From positions 124,001 through 188,000 of the forward strand of contig NZ_ATVL01000009.1 of assembly GCF_000420705.1 (NCBI RefSeq): a stretch of DNA of 64,000 nucleotides, written 5' to 3'. The translations under genes and the position numbers were made by a program. Source of the stretch: Hymenobacter norwichensis DSM 15439 (GTDB lineage Bacteria; Bacteroidota; Bacteroidia; Cytophagales; Hymenobacteraceae). The notes beneath the pieces are model-generated. The model did not search any database. It was not told where the DNA came from and saw nothing but the letters and a program-made list of their open reading frames with translations. Shown piece after piece: positions 54,797-60,947 of the stretch. How positions within the stretch are numbered: the first letter of the stretch is position 1; every line of letters starts with the position of its first letter.

Positions 54797-56167
54797 ATGC
54801 GCCACTGTGCCCGCCGCCTTACACCCTATCCAATACCGCAATCCTGGTTGGCCCCAGCCTATAAATCGGGGCACTACACGATGTCGAATCGTAACAAACT
54901 GTTGTCGGCGCAAGCTCTCTGCGCCAAGCAAGCTACTGCTGCTCTCACCCAGCGCCCCGACTGGCGAAAATGGGCTCAAACGCGGCAGATAGCCTATATT
55001 TTCTCTTTCTCAACCGCCCGCGAACTATACCAGGAAGTGGGTGGCCGGTCGGAGCTGGGGCTGCTTTACCAGCACTGCGTGGAAGGGCGCAAACTGGCCG
55101 AGCAAAAACGCATCCAACAGTTCCTGCTGAACCTAGCGGCCAAGCGTACCGAGCTGCTGTTGCGCCCCGAAGTTGGTAAGGCCGTGGGGGCGCTGGCCAG
55201 CTACTACCCACGCCGCCTCCGCGACCTAGCGGACTGGCAGCCGAAAAGCAAAAACGTGTATCGGCAGATGGAAAGCCTGGTACGCCACCTCTTCGACCAG
55301 TACGGCGACGTGCCGGGCTGGCTGATAAATGCTTGGCTGGAAGGCGACTTACTGCAAAACGGCGTCAGCATTCCGTTGCTGACGGTGTACGTGGGTGGTG
55401 GTAATTCCTTACGCAGCTTTCCGGGCTTGCCCGTGCCGCTGACCAAAAAACTAGAGCACGAAATGCGGCTGGCACCCGCCGGCTGCACCCTGCTCGAAGC
55501 CATTCGCTACGCTCAGTTGGCCGCCCGTGGTGCGCTGGATTGGGTTGGCACCGTGCTCGAATCACGGTTGGGCCGGGAAATCACGCCCGACGATAGTTTC
55601 TGGCTGGGAGTGGTGGACCTATTCGTGGCGACGCCCATGGTCGATCCGCGGCACTTCGGTCCGGTCTGCGACTGGATTCATCAGAAGCGCAGCGTTGGGA
55701 TTGCGCCGGAACCGGCTCAACCCAATTTCTCGCTCAAAGGCCGCAGTATGGCGTCTGTCCTCGCTCAAACGGAGCAGTGGCACCGTAGCTTGGCCCAAAC
55801 CCGCCGCTACGTTGGCTCCGGGTACTCGGCAACTACCAACTGGACCGGTTTGGACATCCCCAATTTTGTAGGCGGAGCCAAGGACCGGGTACGCATCACC
55901 CAAATCAACGTTTTTGGGCTGCTGGTGGCGGAAGGGCAGGCTATGCATCACTGCGTGGCATCCTATATCCAGTCGTGTGTGAAAGGCAACTGCGGCATTT
56001 TCTCCTTAACCGTTGATGGAGTCCGCATGCTGACACTGGAAGTCAATTACAACTATATGATCGTGCAAGCTCGTGGCAACTATAACCGCTCAATGGCCGA
56101 TGATGAACGGTTTTGGGTAACGCGCTGGGCTACCGATGCTCGTCTGACCTTATCGAAATACATCTAA
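54797..56167 (+). CDS. PcfJ-like protein
   Basis: The product is 456 residues from 54797, or 428 from an ATG at 54881; the latter start is equally likely, since the first 28 residues look atypical. The C-terminal region is PcfJ-like: INVFGLLVAEGQAMHHCVAS, then CGIFSL, LTLEV and QARGNYNRS. The N-terminal part is helical with no named domain (ALCAKQATAALTQRPDWRKW). PcfJ occurs on conjugative and mobile elements with unknown function. Next to Ro60 and RtcB it is a candidate component of the RNA-repair module. It reads the same way as Ro60, 64 nt upstream. Confidence 0.75.
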   Translation: MRHCARRLTPYPIPQSWLAPAYKSGHYTMSNRNKLLSAQALCAKQATAALTQRPDWRKWAQTRQIAYIFSFSTARELYQEVGGRSELGLLYQHCVEGRKLAEQKRIQQFLLNLAAKRTELLLRPEVGKAVGALASYYPRRLRDLADWQPKSKNVYRQMESLVRHLFDQYGDVPGWLINAWLEGDLLQNGVSIPLLTVYVGGGNSLRSFPGLPVPLTKKLEHEMRLAPAGCTLLEAIRYAQLAARGALDWVGTVLESRLGREITPDDSFWLGVVDLFVATPMVDPRHFGPVCDWIHQKRSVGIAPEPAQPNFSLKGRSMASVLAQTEQWHRSLAQTRRYVGSGYSATTNWTGLDIPNFVGGAKDRVRITQINVFGLLVAEGQAMHHCVASYIQSCVKGNCGIFSLTVDGVRMLTLEVNYNYMIVQARGNYNRSMADDERFWVTRWATDARLTLSKYI

Positions 56168-56171
56168 GCGA

Positions 56172-56190
56172 AATACCTATTTAAGGTATT
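56172..56190 (+). other. small hairpin between PcfJ-like gene and Ro60 gene
   Basis: AATACCT (56172-56178) pairs with AGGTATT (56184-56190). It is too short and without a T-run, so termination is doubtful. Confidence 0.3.
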
Positions 56191-56208
56191 AGCAATCAAG
56201 TAGTAAAC

Positions 56209-56230
56209 AATCATCAATAAAGCAATCAAC
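56209..56230 (+). promoter_or_regulatory. shared leader element upstream of Ro60 gene
   Basis: AATCATCAATAA, then AG, then CAATCAAC, ending just before the ATG of the Ro60 gene. Almost the same sequence (one base shorter) stands before rtcB at 59189-59209. Not a Shine-Dalgarno. It may set translation or bind a regulator. Confidence 0.5.
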
Positions 56231-56231
56231 C

Positions 56232-57758
56232 ATGCGCTTCAACCTTACTTTCCGCAAAGCTCAACCCGATACTGTGAACCACGAGGGCGCAGCTGCCTTC
56301 ACGCTCACGCCGCAATTGGAACTGTACGCCGCCGTGGCTACCGCCGCCCTCAGCGACCAGTTCTATGAGCAAGCCGACACGCGGCTGGCCCGCCTGCGGG
56401 ACCTGGTAGCCCGCAACGACCCCACGTTTGTGGCCCAGGTGGCCGTGTACGCTCGTGAGCAGATGTACTTACGCTCGGTGCCTTTGGTGCTGGCCGTAGA
56501 ACTAGCCCGCCTGCACCGCGGCGACAACCTGGTGAGCCGCCTAGTGGCCCGCATCGTGCAGCGCCCCGACGAAATTACGGAGTTGCTGGCCTGCTACGCC
56601 CAAGTGAACCAACGGACTGGGGTGAAAATCCTGAACCGCCTCTCCAAGCAGCTCCAGAAAGGCTTGGCCGTCAGCTTCAACCGTTTCGACGGTTATCAGC
56701 TGGCCAAGTACGACCGGGCCGGCGCAGTTCGGCTGCGCGACGCCCTGTTCCTGGTGCACCCTACGCCCCGCAATGAGGCGCAGCAAGTGCTCTTCGATCA
56801 GCTGGTGGCTGGCACCTTGCCCACGCCCTACACCTGGGAAACCGAGTTGTCGGCGCTGGGGCAGGCTGCTTACGCCACGCCGGCGGAGCGTACGGCGGCT
56901 TTCCGGGAGAAGTGGGAAACGCTGATTGCCAGCGGCAAGCTGGGCTACATGGCCTTGCTGCGCAACCTGCGCAACATCCTCGAAGCCGGCGTGTCGGCGG
57001 AGGCAGTGGTGGAGGTGTGCACGGTGCTGGCCGACCGCACGGCGGTGGCGCGTAGCAAGCAGCTGCCGTTCCGCTACCTGGCTGCTTACCGCGAAGTGAA
57101 AGTCTTGCAGAACGGCCACGTATCGGCAGTGCTTACGGCTCTGGAAGATGCCATTACGCACAGCGCCGCCAACCTGCGCGGCTTCGGCCCCGAAACCCGC
57201 GTGGTAGTGGCCTGCGACGTGTCTAGCTCCATGCAAACGCCCATCTCGCCGCGCAGCAAAGTGCTGCTCTACGATGTGAGCTTGGTGCTGGGAATGTTGC
57301 TCCAGAGCCGCTGCCAGCACGTTACGGCCGGCATGTTCGGCGACACCTGGAAGCGCATCAGCATGCCCCGCGGCCCAGTTCTCCGCAATGTAGACGAGTT
57401 CTACCGCCGCGAAGGCGAGGTCGGCTATAGCACCAACGGCCACCTGGTGGTGCGCGACTTGCGCCAGCGCCAGGAGGTAGTGGATAAAGTGATGCTCTTC
57501 ACCGATGTGCAGCTCTGGAACAGCAACGGCGACGGCGGAACCCTAGCCCAGGAATGGGCGGAATATCGCCGCACCGTAGCGCCCCAGGCCCGCCTGTACC
57601 TCTTCGACCTAGCCGGCCACGGCAACGCTCCACTCGACGTTCGCGCCGAAAACGGAGTAGCCTTGATTGCTGGCTGGTCCGATAAAGTATTCAGCGTGCT
57701 CGAAGCCCTTGACAACAGCGGCTCCTCTCTTACTGAAATACAGGCCATCGAGTTTTAA
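56232..57758 (+). CDS. rsr: Ro60 ortholog (TROVE + vWA domain protein)
   Basis: The product is 508 residues. The TROVE ring of HEAT-like repeats starts at about residue 20 (AFTLTPQLELYAAVATAALS, YAREQMYLRSVPLVLAVELA). The C-terminal von Willebrand A domain has the MIDAS motif CDVSSSMQTP near residue 328 and VMLFTDVQLW. Ro60 binds misfolded RNA in its central hole and Y RNAs on its outer surface. In bacteria it works with nucleases in rRNA maturation and stress survival, or with RtcB in RNA repair. It lies directly upstream of the Y-like RNA array. Confidence 0.93.
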   Translation: MRFNLTFRKAQPDTVNHEGAAAFTLTPQLELYAAVATAALSDQFYEQADTRLARLRDLVARNDPTFVAQVAVYAREQMYLRSVPLVLAVELARLHRGDNLVSRLVARIVQRPDEITELLACYAQVNQRTGVKILNRLSKQLQKGLAVSFNRFDGYQLAKYDRAGAVRLRDALFLVHPTPRNEAQQVLFDQLVAGTLPTPYTWETELSALGQAAYATPAERTAAFREKWETLIASGKLGYMALLRNLRNILEAGVSAEAVVEVCTVLADRTAVARSKQLPFRYLAAYREVKVLQNGHVSAVLTALEDAITHSAANLRGFGPETRVVVACDVSSSMQTPISPRSKVLLYDVSLVLGMLLQSRCQHVTAGMFGDTWKRISMPRGPVLRNVDEFYRREGEVGYSTNGHLVVRDLRQRQEVVDKVMLFTDVQLWNSNGDGGTLAQEWAEYRRTVAPQARLYLFDLAGHGNAPLDVRAENGVALIAGWSDKVFSVLEALDNSGSSLTEIQAIEF

Positions 57759-57769
57759 CATCATGCGGC

Positions 57770-57815
57770 CCCGGGAGTGGTATCCGACGCCATAGAAGCT
57801 GCCGCCACTCCCGGG
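57770..57815 (+). terminator. hairpin after Ro60 gene
   Basis: CCCGGGAGTGG (57770-57780) pairs perfectly with CCACTCCCGGG (57805-57815), a 24-nt loop, no T-run. It may attenuate or protect the mRNA end rather than terminate. Confidence 0.5.
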
Positions 57816-57861
57816 TTACTGCCCGGAATTTCTCCTAAGCCAACCTCAACAGAAATCAATG

Positions 57862-57920
57862 GCAACATTTTTTTCATAAAACGCTCAATAATCATGTTAA
57901 ATCTTGCGTTATTATAATTG
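57862..57920 (+). promoter_or_regulatory. AT-rich segment, possible promoter of the RNA array
   Basis: AT-rich stretch ending in TATAATTG (57913-57920), similar to the TAnnTTTG element with one mismatch. No clear upstream partner box. Confidence 0.3.
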
Positions 57921-57924
57921 GGTT

Positions 57925-57998
57925 GGCGGCTTACCAACGTGGTAGCCGCCCGCCGGAACGGCAGCTAGCCGAGGCATATGGCTTCGGCTTGCCGTTCC
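57925..57998 (+). ncRNA. two hairpins leading the RNA array
   Basis: GGCGGC...GCCGCC (57925-57950, with ACC/GGT continuation) is followed by a longer hairpin of GGAACGGCA (57955-57963) with TGCCGTTCC (57990-57998) and an inner AGCCGA/TCGGCT. They have no Y motif. They may be a processed leader or an additional structured RNA. Confidence 0.4.
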
Positions 57999-58009
57999 AA
58001 ACAGCTGAG

Positions 58010-58148
58010 CCACCACTTCGGGTGCCGTAGGCGGGCGTTACTTCGCTGGTGAAGCAAACAGTCTTCGGGTTGTTTGCCGGGTTCGAGTCCCATCCACAGC
58101 TTCGGCCGTGGACAATACGCCAGCCGCCTGTTGCCCCGGAGTTGGTGG
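58010..58148 (+). ncRNA. Y-RNA-like unit 1 (no D-arm)
   Basis: Outer stem CCACCA (58010-58015) with TGGTGG (58143-58148). The 5' box GGGTGCCGTAG (58020-58030) faces the 3' box TGTTGCCC, and GGCGG/CCGCC closes the inner side. Inside are a GCAAACA/TGTTTGC arm, a T-like loop TTCGAGT with a weak stem, and a capped acceptor hairpin CCACAGC-TTCG-GCCGTGG. No D-arm is visible. The variable-arm-like hairpin hints at a class II tRNA model. Confidence 0.65.
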
Positions 58149-58167
58149 ACCCAGCTGCGAAATCACC

Positions 58168-58310
58168 CTGCCGGGTGTCGTTGCAGAGCATTCCTTCGGG
58201 TCGTACGTTCGAATCGTATCAGGTCCGCGCCTCGCAGGCGTAGGTCCTGTAGCTCAGTCTGGTAGAGCAGAAAGGCTTCGGCCGCCGCTTCGCGCATTTT
58301 ACCCCGGCAG
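58168..58310 (+). ncRNA. Y-RNA-like unit 2 with permuted tRNA core
   Basis: Outer stem CTGCCGGG (58168-58175) pairs perfectly with CCCGGCAG (58303-58310). Boxes: TGTCGTT on the 5' side, TTTTACCC on the 3' side. The core runs: anticodon-stem 3' strand CCTTC, variable loop GGGTC, T-arm GTACG-TTCGAAT-CGTAT (58203-58219), acceptor hairpin 58220-58249, TA, D-arm GCTC...GAGC (58252-58268), A, anticodon-stem 5' strand GAAAG. The order is that of a circularly permuted tRNA. Confidence 0.75.
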
Positions 58311-58324
58311 TTTTTCTTGTTGAC

Positions 58325-58471
58325 CTTCAACCGGGTGCCGTAAGTTAGCCTTACTTCGCCATCAGATAGGTCTTGTCGCGGGTTCGATTCCCGAAGTGGT
58401 GCCAGCTGGCACAACGCCGGAAACTGATAGGGCAAGACCGAGTGGCTAGCGCCCGTTGCCCCGTTTGAAAG
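58325..58471 (+). ncRNA. Y-RNA-like unit 3 with permuted tRNA core
   Basis: Outer arms CTTCAA and TTTGAAAG with CGGG/CCCCG. Box pair TGCCGTA and CGTTGCCC, then TTAGCC/GGCTAG. AGGTC (58368-58372) pairs with GACC (58436-58439) as anticodon stem. The T-arm is CGGG-TTCGATT-CCCG (58379-58393). The acceptor cap is GTGCC-AGCT-GGCAC (58399-58412). The D-arm is weak. Confidence 0.7.
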
Positions 58472-58492
58472 TTGTTGAAAATCGTGTCACCG

Positions 58493-58638
58493 TAGTGGGT
58501 GTCGTAGGTAGGCGTTCCTTCAATTGTTGAGCCTCATGGGCTCCGCAGGTTCGAATCCTGCCTCTTTGCTTGCAAGGAGTGGCTGAGAGGCTAAAAGCAC
58601 CAATCCAACAAAGTCGCCCGCCGCATTTTACCCCACTA
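58493..58638 (+). ncRNA. Y-RNA-like unit 4, class II (serine-type) permuted tRNA core
   Basis: Outer stem TAGTGGG/CCCACTA. Boxes TGTCGTA and TTTTACCC. The core has a long variable arm GAGCC-TCAT-GGGCTC (58529-58543), T-arm GCAGG-TTCGAAT-CCTGC (58545-58561), acceptor CTCTTTGC/GCAAGGAG closed by a small loop (58562-58579), TG, D-arm GGCTGAGAGGCTAAAAGC and anticodon strands ATTG/CAAT. D-arm and variable arm are those of a tRNA-Ser. Confidence 0.78.
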
Positions 58639-58648
58639 TTTATTGCCT

Positions 58649-58794
58649 TGTACGGGTGCCGTAGCCGGGCCATACTTCGCATTTCCATTGCCCAGGTTGC
58701 AGGTTCGAATCCTGCTGGCACTGCTCTCGGGTGGCGCTGTAGCTCAACTGGCAGAGCAGGTTATCAGGAGACTTGGCGCTTGTTGCCCCGTACA
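58649..58794 (+). ncRNA. Y-RNA-like unit 5 with permuted tRNA core
   Basis: Outer stem TGTACGGG/CCCGTACA is perfect. Boxes TGCCGTAG and TTGTTGCCC. Core: variable loop AGGTT, T-arm GCAGG-TTCGAAT-CCTGC (58699-58715), acceptor TGGCACT with GGCGCTG (some G/T pairs, one mismatch), TA, D-arm GCTC-AACTGGCA-GAGC (58742-58757). Confidence 0.75.
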
Positions 58795-58804
58795 TAAGTT
58801 GAAC

Positions 58805-58937
58805 CTGACAGGTGCCGTAGCGAAGCCATACTTCGCTTGGGGCTATGGGGTCGTGGGTTCAAGTCCCACCTGCCGAAAGGCAGTAGCTCAGTGGTTAGAG
58901 CACATAGTAGAAGGCTTCGCGCCTGTTGCCCTGTCAG
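58805..58937 (+). ncRNA. Y-RNA-like unit 6, best-formed permuted tRNA core
   Basis: Outer stem CTGACAGG/CCTGTCAG and inner stem GCGAAGCC/GGCTTCGC are both perfect. Between them are the boxes TGCCGTA and TGTTGC. Core: CTATG (58843-58847) and CATAG (58903-58907) form the anticodon stem; variable GGGTC; T-arm GTGGG-TTCAAGT-CCCAC; acceptor CTGCC-GAAA-GGCAG (58870-58883); TA; D-arm GCTC-AGTGGTTA-GAGC; A26. All spacings are those of a normal class I tRNA. Confidence 0.85.
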
Positions 58938-58951
58938 TGATGGGAGGAAAA

Positions 58952-59019
58952 GGGAGGTGTCGTAGGGTAGCCTTACTTCGTCTGAAAAACTCAAGCGGCT
59001 ATCCGTTTTTCACCCTCCC
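58952..59019 (+). ncRNA. Y-RNA-like unit 7, minimal (no tRNA core)
   Basis: GGGAGG (58952-58957) pairs with CCTCCC (59014-59019). GGGTAGCC (58965-58972) pairs with GGCTATCC (58997-59004). The boxes are TGTCGTA and GTTTTTCAC. A 24-nt loop replaces the tRNA-like part. Confidence 0.72.
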
Positions 59020-59033
59020 CAGCTTGCTTCTTG

Positions 59034-59118
59034 GCTGCGGATGCCGTAGGTGCGCGCTACTCCGATCTGTTACATCGGCCCCATGGCCCCGTTGCGCGGA
59101 CCGTCTGTTGCTCCAGAG
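59034..59118 (+). ncRNA. Y-RNA-like unit 8, minimal and divergent
   Basis: Box TGCCGTAG (59042-59049) faces TGTTGC (59106-59111). GGTGCGCGC (59049-59057) pairs with GCGCGGACC (59094-59102) at 8 of 9. Two small hairpins (CCGAT/ATCGG and GGCC/GGCC) fill the loop. The outer stem is only GGA/TCC. Confidence 0.6.
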
Positions 59119-59143
59119 TTCAGAGAAGAAATATCTGTCATTT

Positions 59144-59185
59144 GAAAGGCTTTCATGCTTTTACAAGCAAGCGAAGTTGCCTTTC
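59144..59185 (+). other. hairpin in rtcB leader
   Basis: GAAAGGC (59144-59150) with GCCTTTC (59179-59185), plus an inner TGCTT/AAGCA. It lies between the array and the shared leader element. Confidence 0.4.
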
Positions 59186-59188
59186 GAT

Positions 59189-59209
59189 AATCATCAATAA
59201 ACAATCAAC
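59189..59209 (+). promoter_or_regulatory. shared leader element upstream of rtcB
   Basis: AATCATCAATAA, A, CAATCAAC: the same leader as before the Ro60 gene, one base shorter. It is 11 nt from the rtcB start. Confidence 0.5.
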
Positions 59210-59219
59210 AACCATCTAT

Positions 59220-60623
59220 ATGGGCAATCTTTTACGCGGCAACGACCTTCGGCAGCTTGGCTTCCCGGAAGGTCGGGCCATTGGGCTGGCGCTGGCACAA
59301 TTGCAGCGCAAGCACCTCAAAAAACTCTCACAAACCGACCAACTGGCGCTGTTGCAGCGCCTTCTCACTACCCCCAATGATTTCCTGACTGACCTAGATT
59401 GGAGCCACACGGCCGCCGCATTGCTGCCGCCGCCTAGCCGCCATATTGCCCTCGCCGAGCGCAAAGAATACGCGGTATTTGGATCCGAATACATCGAGCA
59501 AGGCGCTATTCACCAAATGGAAACGGCCATGAAACTGCCCGTAACCGTTGCTGGCGCCCTCATGCCCGATGCTCACCACGGCTACGGCCTGCCCATTGGG
59601 GGCGTGCTGGCCACCGATAACGCTGTTATTCCTTACGCTGTGGGCGTGGACATTGGGTGCCGCATGGCGCTGTCGGTGTTTGCCCTGCCGCCCAAGCACT
59701 TGGAGCAGCGGGTACAGGAACTGCGCAAACTCCTCCTCGACAACACCCGCTTCGGCAACAAGCAGGGCTTCCAGCGCGGCCAGAAACTCGACCACGCCGT
59801 GCTCGACCGTGCCGAATTTACGGACATCGGGTTTCTGCGCAACAAGCAAGCCACGGCGGCCGAGCAAATCGGTACGTCGGGCGGCGGCAACCACTTCGTG
59901 GAGTGGGGCATCGTCGACATCACTGACCCCGCCAACGAGTTGGGCGTGCCGGTAGGGGAGTACCTGGGACTTTTGTCGCACTCCGGCTCGCGGGGCTTGG
60001 GTGCCAGCGTGGCCAACCACTACACCAAGCTCGCCAAAGACGTGTGCCAACTGCCCGCCGAAGCGCAGCACCTGGCCTGGCTTTCGCTCGACAGCGAAGC
60101 CGGCCAAGAATATTGGGCGGCCATGAACCTGGCCGGTGACTACGCCTCGGCCTGCCACCATCAGATTCATCAGCGCCTGGCCAAAGCCCTTGGGGAGCGG
60201 CCTCTGGCGAAAGTGGAAAACCACCACAACTTCGCTTGGAAAGAGCGCCTACTTGATGGCCGGGAGGTAATTGTGCACCGCAAGGGCGCTACGCCCGCTG
60301 GGGAAGGTGTGCTCGGTATCATCCCCGGCTCGATGACGGCGCCTGGTTTCATTGTGCGTGGGCGGGGCAATGCGGCCTCGTTAGCATCGGCTTCGCACGG
60401 GGCCGGCCGGGCTATGTCCCGGACGCGGGCCAAGCAGGAACTAGGCGAAGCCGAAGTGAAACGCTACCTCAAGCAGCACGACATCGAGCTGATTGGCGGT
60501 GGCCTCGACGAAGCACCCCAAGCCTACAAGGACATTCGGGCCGTTATGGCCAGCCAAACCGAATTGGTGGATGTGCTCGGCTCTTTCAAGCCACGTATCG
60601 TGCGGATGGAAGGCGGCGCGTAG
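59220..60623 (+). CDS. rtcB: RNA ligase RtcB
   Basis: The product is 467 residues from the ATG at 59220; the frame is open much further upstream but only through the RNA array. Metal- and GTP-binding motifs are complete: PDAHHGYGLPIG, GVDIGCRM (Cys147), GTSGGGNHF, HSGSRGLG, HHNFAW, HRKGATPA and the guanylylated His of SHGAGRAMSR (about 393). It joins 2',3'-cyclic phosphate or 3'-phosphate RNA ends to 5'-OH ends. Its place behind a Ro60 gene and tRNA-mimic RNAs points to RNA repair or Y-RNA processing. The length suits the bacterial RtcB class. Confidence 0.95.
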   Translation: MGNLLRGNDLRQLGFPEGRAIGLALAQLQRKHLKKLSQTDQLALLQRLLTTPNDFLTDLDWSHTAAALLPPPSRHIALAERKEYAVFGSEYIEQGAIHQMETAMKLPVTVAGALMPDAHHGYGLPIGGVLATDNAVIPYAVGVDIGCRMALSVFALPPKHLEQRVQELRKLLLDNTRFGNKQGFQRGQKLDHAVLDRAEFTDIGFLRNKQATAAEQIGTSGGGNHFVEWGIVDITDPANELGVPVGEYLGLLSHSGSRGLGASVANHYTKLAKDVCQLPAEAQHLAWLSLDSEAGQEYWAAMNLAGDYASACHHQIHQRLAKALGERPLAKVENHHNFAWKERLLDGREVIVHRKGATPAGEGVLGIIPGSMTAPGFIVRGRGNAASLASASHGAGRAMSRTRAKQELGEAEVKRYLKQHDIELIGGGLDEAPQAYKDIRAVMASQTELVDVLGSFKPRIVRMEGGA

Positions 60624-60947
60624 GCTGGTTAGGTGTTTGATGAAAAGCCTGCTCTAACTTTCTTAGGGCAGGCTTTTTGAGTTAGCCATTAGTGCAAGCT
60701 GAGCTTGCTAAGAGTCTTTGATAAGCTAGCCAATGCACCTTGTAAACGAGTGCTGTAAATCTCATTGGAAGGCAGGCGCTGCACGAAACATGCAGCAGTA
60801 GTCGGCGCAGCTAGTTCCGCCGATATATTTGTGGTAATAAATAGATAACATTCGCCTAGAAGCGTTGCTACTCGGGTGATGGTAACCCGGCCGAATGGTC
60901 GGCGAGCTAGTTAGCTGCTGTCCTTTTCAATCAACGACCTGTATCGA
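60624..60947. other. intergenic region after rtcB
   Basis: 324 nt. Only the rtcB terminator is seen, and the presumed promoter of the DUF2490 gene. Confidence 0.5.
60644..60678 (+). terminator. intrinsic terminator after rtcB
   Basis: AAAGCCTGC (60644-60652) pairs with GCAGGCTTT (60668-60676) and T residues follow. It ends the RNA-repair transcript. Confidence 0.8.

Larger units (their letters stand above)
54578..60678 (+). other. Ro60 / Y-RNA array / RtcB RNA-repair island
   Basis: A co-directional run of tRNA-Tyr, PcfJ-like protein, Ro60 protein, eight Y-RNA-like units and rtcB, closed by a terminator. Ro60 and RtcB are known to occur together in other bacteria (for example rsr-yrlA-yrlB-rtcBA in Salmonella), and Y RNAs tether Ro60. 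The number and variety of RNA units here is unusual. No rtcA cyclase gene is present. Confidence 0.75.

Noticed and set aside
54722..54880. Possible frameshift at the start of the PcfJ-like gene
   Set aside because: Two frames are open before 54881, but neither shows homology, so a frameshift cannot be told from an untranslated leader.
58168..58937. Ordinary tRNA genes in the array
   Set aside because: T-arm and D-arm sequences look like tRNA, but the order is permuted and there is no anticodon loop between D-arm and T-arm. Reading them as split or degenerate normal tRNAs leaves the Y boxes unexplained.
58643..59200. 185-residue open frame and other frames of 60-90 residues on both strands within the RNA array
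   Set aside because: They run through the Y-like stems, have no recognisable domain, and repeat peptide fragments made by the recurring T-arm and D-arm sequences. The RNA structure explains the region.
59031..59219. Longer N-terminus for RtcB
   Set aside because: The extra 63 residues translate unit 8 and the leader; the family starts at the ATG at 59220.
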